This document shows, piece by piece, positions 57,647 through 64,000 of a DNA stretch of 64,000 bases. The stretch's first letter is position 1, and every line of letters starts with the position of its first letter. The notes under the pieces were generated by a model. That model ran no database searches, was not told where the DNA came from, and was given only the letters and a program-made list of their open reading frames with translations. Position numbers and translations under genes: made by a program. The DNA is from Albirhodobacter sp048262715. Lineage in GTDB: Bacteria > Pseudomonadota > Alphaproteobacteria > Rhodobacterales > Rhodobacteraceae. The DNA lies in contig JBLXEV010000015.1 of NCBI GenBank assembly GCA_048262715.1, positions 1-64,000 of the forward strand, given 5' to 3'.

Positions 57647-60298
57647 TTAAGCTCCCATCACGGCTTCTGCCGCTGCAATTGCTTCATCTGCTTTCGAGGC
57701 ATCTGCCCCACCTGCTTGCGCCATATCCGCGCGCCCGCCGCCGCCTTTACCGCCAAGCGCAGCCGCCGCCGCCTTGACGAGATCGACCGCGGAGACCTTA
57801 TCAGTCATGTCCGAGGTCACCCCCGCCGCAACAGCTGCCTTCCCGCCGGTATCGGCGACGACAAGCACCGCACCCGAGCCGATTTTCTCTTTCAAGCTAT
57901 CGACCAAGGCAGGCAAATCCTTGCCCGTCACGCCGGAAACCACTTGCGCGAGGAATTTCACGCCGTTGATCTCTTTCACATCCGGCGCGCCCGCAGCACC
58001 GCCGCCCATCGCCAATTCGCGGCGCAATTGGGCAACCTCATTGGCGAGCGATTTACGCTCCTCTGCCAGCGCGCGCACCCGCTCGGCCACATCGGCAGGG
58101 GCGGCTTTCAACACTGCCGCAGCCTCTACAAGACGGGCGTTCTGCGCGTTGAGATAGTCCAGCGCCGCCTGCCCCGTCAGCGCCTCGAACCGCCGCACAC
58201 CTGCGGAGGACGCGCTATCGCCGAGCGCCACAAAGGCCCCGATATCGCCCGTGCGCTTCACATGGGTGCCGCCGCAAAGCTCGAGCGAATAGGTCGCCTT
58301 ATCGGCCCCCTTGTTCGATCCCGCCAGACGGCCCATCGAGACCACACGGACCTCGTCGCCGTATTTCTCGCCAAACAGCGCCTGCGCGCCAAGGGCGCGT
58401 GCATCGTCCGGTGTCATGATCCGCGTCTCAACGGGCGTATTTTGGCGAATGAATTCATTCACTTCCGCTTCTACGCTCGCAATCTCCTGCGCGCTCAGCC
58501 CTTTGGAATGGCTGAAATCGAAGCGCAGGCGATCTTCCGCATTGAGCGAGCCTTTCTGCGCGACGTGATCGCCCAGAGCGCGGCGCAGCGCTTCATGCAA
58601 CAGGTGCGTGGCCGAGTGGTTCGCGCGGATCGCCGAGCGGCGCGCGTGAGCGACGGTCAGCCGCGCGGCCTGCCCTTTGGTGATCTCGCCCGAGGTGATC
58701 TCCGCGATATGCAGGAACACGCCCGCGACCTTTTTGGTATCCACAATGCGCGCGGATCCGGTTTCGGTCTCGATCACGCCCTGATCGCCCACCTGACCAC
58801 CGGATTCCGCATAGAACGGAGTTTGGTTCACCACGATGGTGACTTTGCCATCGGCTTTCTCTGCCACGGCGCCATCCACGACCAAAGCGAGGATTTGCCC
58901 CTCCGCGGCCTCAGTGTCATAGCCCAAGAATTCGGTGACACCGGATTTCTCCGCGATGTCGAACCAGACCGTCGCATCTGCCGCCTCGCCCGAACCCGCC
59001 CAGCTTGCGCGGGCCTTGGCCTTTTGCTCGGCCATCGCCGTATCAAAGCCCTCCGTCGCGACCTCGCGGCCCTTTTCGCGCAGCGCATCTTGGGTCAAAT
59101 CGAGCGGGAAACCATAGGTATCATAAAGTTTGAACGCCACTTCACCCGGCAGGGCCGCATCTTCCGGTAGGCCGGAGAGCTCGTCATCAAGCAATTTCAA
59201 GCCACGATCGAGCGTGGTTTTGAACCGGGTTTCCTCAAGCCGCAGGGTTTCCTCGATCAGCGCCTGCGCTTGGCCCAGCTCCGGATAGGCCGCGCCCATT
59301 TCGCGGATCAGCGCAGGCACGAGGCGATACATGACCGGATCTTTCGCCCCAAGGAGATGCGCATGACGCATTGCGCGGCGCATGATCCGGCGCAGCACGT
59401 AGCCACGCCCGTCGGAGGAGGGCATCACGCCATCTGCGATCAGGAAGGAGGTCGAGCGCAGGTGGTCGGCGATCACGCGGTGATGCACATTGCCTGGGCC
59501 GTCGATATCGGACGAGGTCGCGTTGGCGGAGGCCTCCATCAGATTGCGCATCAGATCGGTATCGTAATTGTCGTGTTTGCCTTGCAGCAGCGCGCCGATC
59601 CGCTCCAGCCCCATGCCGGTGTCAATCGACTGCATGTCAAGCGCGCGCATCGAGCCATCCTCGAATTGCTCGTTTTGCATGAAGACGTTGTTCCAGATTT
59701 CGATGAAACGGTCGCCATCCTCATCGGGCGAGCCCGGAGGGCCACCGGCAATCTTTTCCCCGTGATCGAAGAAAATCTCGGTGCAGGGGCCGCAAGGGCC
59801 GGTTGGCCCCATTTGCCAGAAGTTGTCATTGGTCGCGATGCGGATGATCCGATCATCGGGCAGGCCCGCAACCTTCTTCCACAGATCCGCAGCCTCGTCA
59901 TCATTGTGATAAACGGTGACCAGCAGCTTATCCTTCGGGATGTCGAACTCTTTGGTCAAAAGCTCCCACGCGAAGGGAATCGCGCCCTCTTTGAAATAAT
60001 CCCCGAAGGAGAAATTCCCGAGCATTTCGAAGAACGTATGATGGCGCGCGGTGTAGCCGACGTTGTCGAGATCGTTGTGCTTGCCGCCTGCGCGAACGCA
60101 TTTTTGCGCGGTGGTCGCACGGACATAATCGCGTTTTTCCACGCCCGTGAAGCAGTTTTTGAACTGCACCATGCCGGAGTTGGTGAACATCAAGGTCGGA
60201 TCATTGCGCGGAACCAGCGGGGAGCTGTCCACGACGCGGTGGCCGTTCTTCTCGAAGAAGTTGAGATAGGTCGAGCGGATCTCGTTCAAACTGGGCAT
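57647..60298 (-). CDS. alaS: alanyl-tRNA synthetase
   Basis: An 883-aa enzyme from ATG 60298 (MPSLNEIRSTYLNFFEKNGH); the open frame upstream is not AlaS-like. The class II core has LMFTNSGMVQFKNCF and the motif 3 region. The editing site carries HSATHLLHEAL and ELCGGTHV (zinc ligands that clear Ser/Gly-tRNA). A Gly-rich DHHA1 domain ends the protein. It charges tRNA-Ala with alanine. Confidence 0.98.
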   Translation of the reverse strand: MPSLNEIRSTYLNFFEKNGHRVVDSSPLVPRNDPTLMFTNSGMVQFKNCFTGVEKRDYVRATTAQKCVRAGGKHNDLDNVGYTARHHTFFEMLGNFSFGDYFKEGAIPFAWELLTKEFDIPKDKLLVTVYHNDDEAADLWKKVAGLPDDRIIRIATNDNFWQMGPTGPCGPCTEIFFDHGEKIAGGPPGSPDEDGDRFIEIWNNVFMQNEQFEDGSMRALDMQSIDTGMGLERIGALLQGKHDNYDTDLMRNLMEASANATSSDIDGPGNVHHRVIADHLRSTSFLIADGVMPSSDGRGYVLRRIMRRAMRHAHLLGAKDPVMYRLVPALIREMGAAYPELGQAQALIEETLRLEETRFKTTLDRGLKLLDDELSGLPEDAALPGEVAFKLYDTYGFPLDLTQDALREKGREVATEGFDTAMAEQKAKARASWAGSGEAADATVWFDIAEKSGVTEFLGYDTEAAEGQILALVVDGAVAEKADGKVTIVVNQTPFYAESGGQVGDQGVIETETGSARIVDTKKVAGVFLHIAEITSGEITKGQAARLTVAHARRSAIRANHSATHLLHEALRRALGDHVAQKGSLNAEDRLRFDFSHSKGLSAQEIASVEAEVNEFIRQNTPVETRIMTPDDARALGAQALFGEKYGDEVRVVSMGRLAGSNKGADKATYSLELCGGTHVKRTGDIGAFVALGDSASSAGVRRFEALTGQAALDYLNAQNARLVEAAAVLKAAPADVAERVRALAEERKSLANEVAQLRRELAMGGGAAGAPDVKEINGVKFLAQVVSGVTGKDLPALVDSLKEKIGSGAVLVVADTGGKAAVAAGVTSDMTDKVSAVDLVKAAAAALGGKGGGGRADMAQAGGADASKADEAIAAAEAVMGA

Positions 60299-60374
60299 GT
60301 CGGGGCCTTTGTTTTGTGGGGCTTTTCGGGCCATTTGCACCCGTTTAACGCCCCGCCCCGCCCCTGTCCACACA

Positions 60375-60404
60375 GCAAAACGGCCGAGGAAATCCCCGGC
60401 CGTT
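60375..60404 (-). terminator. intrinsic terminator of recA
   Basis: On the minus strand AACGGCCGGGG and CCTCGGCCGTT pair around ATTT and run into TTTTG. It lies 24 bases after the recA stop and before alaS. Confidence 0.85.
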
Positions 60405-60427
60405 AATTCTGTCATATTTCGGTGAAA

Positions 60428-61495
60428 TCAGTCCTCGACCATATCCGGATCATTCTCGGACGCGCCAAAATCAAGCCCATGCGAGGCGCGGATTTTGTCT
60501 TCAATCTCCAGCGCCATATCCGGGTTATCTTTCAGGAAAGTCTTGGCGTTTTCACGCCCCTGACCGATGCGCTGATCCCCGTAGGAATACCAAGCGCCCG
60601 ATTTATCAACGACACCCGCTTTCACGCCAAGATCGACCAACTCGCCAGTCTTCGAAATCCCTTCGCCATACATGATGTCGAATTCGACCTGCTTGAACGG
60701 CGGCGCGACCTTGTTTTTCACGACTTTGACACGGGTGCTGTTGCCGACAACCTCATCGCGATCCTTGATCGCGCCTATCCGGCGGATATCGAGGCGCACG
60801 GAGGCGTAGAATTTCAGCGCATGGCCGCCGGTCGTGGTTTCGGGCGAGCCGAACATCACGCCGATTTTCATCCGAATTTGGTTGATGAAAATCACCATGC
60901 AGTTGGAGCGACCAATTGAGGCTGTGAGCTTGCGCATCGCCTGAGACATCAGACGCGCCTGCGCCCCCACGGTCGCATCGCCCATATCGCCTTCGATTTC
61001 GGCCTTCGGCGTCAATGCAGCAACGGAATCGACCACGACCATCGACACCGCACCGGAGCGCACCAGCGTATCGACAATCTCCAGCGCTTGCTCGCCCGTA
61101 TCGGGCTGCGAGATCAAAAGCTCATCGAGGTTAACCCCCAATTTGCGCGCATAAATCGGATCAAGCGCATGCTCGGCATCCACAAAGGCGCAAACCCCGC
61201 CTTTTTTCTGCTCTTCCGCGACGGCGTGCAGGGTCAGCGTGGTTTTCCCCGAGCTTTCCGGCCCGTAGATCTCCACGATCCGGCCCTTTGGCAGACCGCC
61301 AATTCCCAAAGCGATGTCGAGGCCGAGAGATCCCGTCGAGGTCGCCTCAATCTCAACAATCGGACTATCAACGCCGAGGCGCATGATCGAGCCTTTGCCG
61401 AACTGGCGCTCGATCTGGGCTAGCGCCGAATCGAGCGCTTTTTGTTTTTCTGCACTGCGTTTATCTGTCATGTCAAAAAGGCTCGCCGCTGTCAT
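60428..61495 (-). CDS. recA: recombinase A
   Basis: A 355-aa protein from ATG 61495 (MTAASLFDMTDKRSAEKQKA); a start at 61471 is also possible. Walker A is GPESSGKTT. Other hallmarks are CAFVDAEHALDP, loop L1 QARLMSQAMRKLT, and the L2 region FINQIRMKIGVMFGSPETTTGG (in part). The acidic C-terminus is NDPDMVED. It pairs homologous DNA, activates LexA cleavage, and should also trigger the CI-like prophage repressor in this window. The promoter carries an SOS box. Confidence 0.98.
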   Translation of the reverse strand: MTAASLFDMTDKRSAEKQKALDSALAQIERQFGKGSIMRLGVDSPIVEIEATSTGSLGLDIALGIGGLPKGRIVEIYGPESSGKTTLTLHAVAEEQKKGGVCAFVDAEHALDPIYARKLGVNLDELLISQPDTGEQALEIVDTLVRSGAVSMVVVDSVAALTPKAEIEGDMGDATVGAQARLMSQAMRKLTASIGRSNCMVIFINQIRMKIGVMFGSPETTTGGHALKFYASVRLDIRRIGAIKDRDEVVGNSTRVKVVKNKVAPPFKQVEFDIMYGEGISKTGELVDLGVKAGVVDKSGAWYSYGDQRIGQGRENAKTFLKDNPDMALEIEDKIRASHGLDFGASENDPDMVED

Positions 61496-61566
61496 GGTTT
61501 CAGATCCCTTATTCCACAGGCACGAGAGATGGGCAATCCAAGCCACTCCGTCGGCACCATGAAGAT

Positions 61567-61581
61567 GTTCCCAACTTGTTC
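61567..61581 (-). promoter_or_regulatory. alphaproteobacterial LexA (SOS) box upstream of recA
   Basis: GTTC CCAACTT GTTC on the plus strand (GAAC-N7-GAAC on the minus) is the exact alphaproteobacterial LexA consensus form. It lies 72 bases before the recA start. Confidence 0.85.
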
Positions 61582-61732
61582 TCATTTATGGGCACAAAAA
61601 GAGAACATTACAACCAAAATCGCGCAGCCCAGCGAATTCCCTTTGATCGCCCGCAACCTGCGCCCCCGATGCGGCTGGAGTTTACCTTGCGGTCGGCTAC
61701 GTGTAAGGAAAGCAAAAGAGTATGGGGCAAGA

Positions 61733-62323
61733 ATGCTGATTTTTTGGGACCAACGCCTCGCGTTTCTGGCGACACCGAAGACCGGATCCACCGCAATTGA
61801 AGTCGCGCTTGAACCTTTGGCCAGTGTTGCCATGCAGCGGCCAGAATCGCTAAAGCATCTGAATTCAGGGCAATATCGCAATCATCTGGCGCCGCTTTTG
61901 GCCGCGCAAGCCGGCGAGGCCTTCACCACGATTGCTTTGATGCGCGATCCTTTGGGGTGGCTGCGCTCATGGTATCGGTTCTATCTGCGCGACGAATTGG
62001 ATGAATATGCGCAAGAGCTACGCGCGCGCGGGTTCGAGGCCTTTGCGCGAGATTACATCGAAGATCACCCCTCCCTGCGCGCCGTGGGAACCCAATCAGA
62101 TTTTCTGACCGACCTAACGGGCCGCCCGATGGTGGATCGGATCTTCCGCTATGAGCAGATCGAGGTCTTCCTGCACTATCTGGAAGATCGGCTCGACTGC
62201 GCGATCACCCTGCCTCGCGTGAACGTGCCACCTGCCGTTGACGTCCAACTCTCCCAGCAAACTGAAGCCGATCTGCGTGCGGCCATGAACCGAGATTTCT
62301 TACTTTACGATAGCCTCGGCTAG
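61733..62323 (+). CDS. sulfotransferase-like protein
   Basis: 196 aa from ATG 61733. LAFLATPKTGSTAIEVAL near the start is the PAPS 5'-phosphosulfate loop pattern (K-T-G-S-T). Then LMRDPLGWLRSWYRFYLRDE resembles the 3'-phosphate-binding R-D-P segment. It is shorter than typical sulfotransferases and may act on an unknown small molecule or polysaccharide. It is divergent from recA, and its promoter shares the SOS-box region. Confidence 0.8.
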   Translation: MLIFWDQRLAFLATPKTGSTAIEVALEPLASVAMQRPESLKHLNSGQYRNHLAPLLAAQAGEAFTTIALMRDPLGWLRSWYRFYLRDELDEYAQELRARGFEAFARDYIEDHPSLRAVGTQSDFLTDLTGRPMVDRIFRYEQIEVFLHYLEDRLDCAITLPRVNVPPAVDVQLSQQTEADLRAAMNRDFLLYDSLG

Positions 62324-62360
62324 CCCCCTTAGTCCCCATCAGGTGGCCAAGCCCAAAATC

Positions 62361-64000
62361 CTAGCCCAGTTGGTTTTGCACCGTCGCGGTGAGGTCGGTC
62401 AGCGAGAAGGGTTTGGGCAGAAATATCGAATTTTTCATCGGCGCACGCCCATCTTGGAATACATCCTCCGCATAGCCTGACATGAACACAACCTTAGTCG
62501 AGGGGCGCGCTTTGAGTGCCTCGCGCACCCAAGTCGGCCCGTCCATGCCGGGCATGATGACATCGGTCACAAAAATATCGACGGCCAGCGTATCGTCGTC
62601 GAGAAGATGCAGCGCCTCCTCCGCATTCTCCGCCTCATAGACGGTATATCCGCGCAGCTTGAGCGCGCGCGATGCAAAGGCCCGCACCGGTGCCTCATCC
62701 TCAACGAGGAGAACCGTCGCCGTCGTGGGACTCGCAGCCTCAATCGGCGCAGCGGCGGCGATGCGCGGGGGATCGTCTTCCTCCTGCACCAGATCATGCG
62801 ATGGGAAGAATAGGGTAAAACTCGTTCCCGATCCCTGCACCGAATCGCAGAAGATATACCCGCCAGTTTGCTTGACGATACCATAGGCCGTAGACAGCCC
62901 CAGCCCCGTCCCCTCGCCCGTGCGTTTGGTGGTATAGAACGGCTCGAAGATCTTGCCGATCTTATCCGCGGGGATGCCAACCCCTTCGTCGATGACCCGC
63001 ACCACAACATAATCGCCCTGCGCGAGTTCCACGCGGTCGCGCTTCATCGGCGTCGTCAGGGAGATATTCTCCGTCTCGATCCGAATCTCCCCCCCGCCGG
63101 GCATCGCATCGCGGGCATTCACAACGAGGTTCATGATCACCTGCTCTAATTGCCGCTTATCAGCACGCAGGAGCCGCAGATCAGGGTCATGATGCAACGT
63201 AAGCTGCACCTTTTCGCCCACCAAACGATTGAGAAGATGTGTTAAATCGGAAAGCGTATCGCGCAGATCAATCACCCGAGGCTTTAACGTTTGCTTGCGC
63301 GAGAACGCGAGCAATTGGCCGACGAGCGCCGCAGCGCGGTTGGCGTTTTGGCTGATTTGATCCAGATCGGAAAACTCGGGGTCGCCCTTGTCGTGCCGCA
63401 GCATCAAGAGATCGCAATGCCCCGAAATTGCAGTGAGCAGATTGTTAAAATCATGCGCCACCCCACCCGCCAACTGACCGATGGCCTGCATCTTCTGGCT
63501 CTGAACGAATTGGGCCTCCAGCGTTTTGAGCTGCGTCGCATCCGACAGCACCGCCACCAAACCTGCGCGGCCATCTTCCACCATGCGCGACAGGGTCACT
63601 TGCAAAAACGTCTCGTGCTCCCCCCGTTTCACCCGCAGCACTTCGGGCTTGCGCTCCGCGCGTCCGACCATCGCATCTTGCAGCCAATCATTGACCGGAC
63701 GGCCCAAGCCCTCGACGATATCCGACATCACCGTGCCCGCGTCATACTCGCCGATCAGGCTGCGGGCGGCGCGATTGGTCGCGATGATCTCGCCATCTGC
63801 CGCCAGCCGCATCAACGGCACCGGCAAGGTTTCAAAGGCAACTGGATCATTCGACGCCACGCGGCCTGCGCTCACCGGCAAGAGATAGATTTCCGTCCGC
63901 CCGCCCGGACCCGCCAATTCCGCGACAACCGCGCGCATCGGCCCGCTCGGGGTCATCACCTCATGCTCCTCCCCCGACCGCAGCGGAAGATCGCAAAAGA
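62361..64000 (-). CDS. cckA: hybrid histidine kinase CckA, partial (N-terminus beyond right edge)
   Basis: An open frame of 546 codons from the right edge; it lacks the N-terminal membrane and first PAS part. A PAS domain (EIIATNRAARSLIGEYDAG), then the HisKA His in GGVAHDFNNLL, the N-box QVIMNLVVNARDAMPGG, the G-boxes, and a C-terminal receiver with its Asp in VTDVIMPGMDG. This matches CckA, which phosphorylates ChpT and, through it, CtrA to control cell cycle, motility or gene transfer agents in alphaproteobacteria. Confidence 0.92.
   Translation of the reverse strand, partial: FCDLPLRSGEEHEVMTPSGPMRAVVAELAGPGGRTEIYLLPVSAGRVASNDPVAFETLPVPLMRLAADGEIIATNRAARSLIGEYDAGTVMSDIVEGLGRPVNDWLQDAMVGRAERKPEVLRVKRGEHETFLQVTLSRMVEDGRAGLVAVLSDATQLKTLEAQFVQSQKMQAIGQLAGGVAHDFNNLLTAISGHCDLLMLRHDKGDPEFSDLDQISQNANRAAALVGQLLAFSRKQTLKPRVIDLRDTLSDLTHLLNRLVGEKVQLTLHHDPDLRLLRADKRQLEQVIMNLVVNARDAMPGGGEIRIETENISLTTPMKRDRVELAQGDYVVVRVIDEGVGIPADKIGKIFEPFYTTKRTGEGTGLGLSTAYGIVKQTGGYIFCDSVQGSGTSFTLFFPSHDLVQEEDDPPRIAAAAPIEAASPTTATVLLVEDEAPVRAFASRALKLRGYTVYEAENAEEALHLLDDDTLAVDIFVTDVIMPGMDGPTWVREALKARPSTKVVFMSGYAEDVFQDGRAPMKNSIFLPKPFSLTDLTATVQNQLG

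Overview
This is a high-GC alphaproteobacterial chromosome segment, most likely from a Rhodobacteraceae member (Rhodobacter/Thioclava-like). The grounds are the CckA-type kinase, a LexA box of the form GTTC-N7-GTTC upstream of recA, an iscR-suf cluster of the type seen in this family, Asp-type HemB metal ligands and general gene content. No 16S gene is present, so the genus is not resolved.

Positions 1 to about 26247 are a temperate siphophage-type prophage. Its left end lies outside the window, and its right end abuts the 3' end of a tRNA-Arg(CCG) gene (26248-26324, minus strand). Leftward from 10148 runs a lambda-like morphogenesis operon: TerS, TerL (GpA type), gpW, portal, a ClpP protease fused to the major capsid protein, DUF2190 decoration protein, head-tail joiner, tail terminator, tail tube, tail assembly chaperone with a probable -1 frameshift (A AAA AAG), and tape measure. 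Positions 10258-17095 hold the replication and early-left genes: Toprim primase, SF3 helicase, a repeat-rich noncoding segment that may be the origin, and small DNA-binding proteins. A CI/LexA-like repressor (17181-17840) faces a Cro-like gene. Two near-palindromic GGGGAA-n-TTCCCC operators lie between them, and two more lie at 21141-21180 in front of the rightward early operon, like OL/OR of lambda. That operon (21210-26156) encodes a leader peptide and attenuator-like terminator, a chain of tiny coupled ORFs, an HNH nuclease, an orphan DNA methyltransferase, a probable excisionase and the integrase.

Between the two operator loci (17.9-20.9 kb) is an AT-richer accessory island. It holds a C-terminal remnant of a different TerL, a two-gene membrane module (a histone-fold-like plus 2TM protein, and a 2TM plus HEPN-like protein) and a GNAT acetyltransferase. 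The two-gene module is the best candidate for an undescribed, possibly anti-phage, system.

From 26.2 kb on, the sequence is ordinary core chromosome: mfd, ssb, a secreted lytic transglycosylase, a SYLF lipoprotein, hemB, aroB/aroK, a secreted protein with xerD, and a CNNM/CorC transporter-like protein. Next comes the leftward Fe-S cluster iscR - cysteine desulfurase - sufB - 58-aa membrane protein - YbjQ - sufC - sufD - two Yip1 proteins - sufS. It is followed by an alpha/beta hydrolase, an HD phosphohydrolase, a secreted metallopeptidase, icd, a YitT protein, an SMR transporter, typA, a class II amidotransferase, DUF1330, alaS, recA with an SOS box, a sulfotransferase-like protein and the C-terminal part of cckA. 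Intrinsic terminators separate many of these units.
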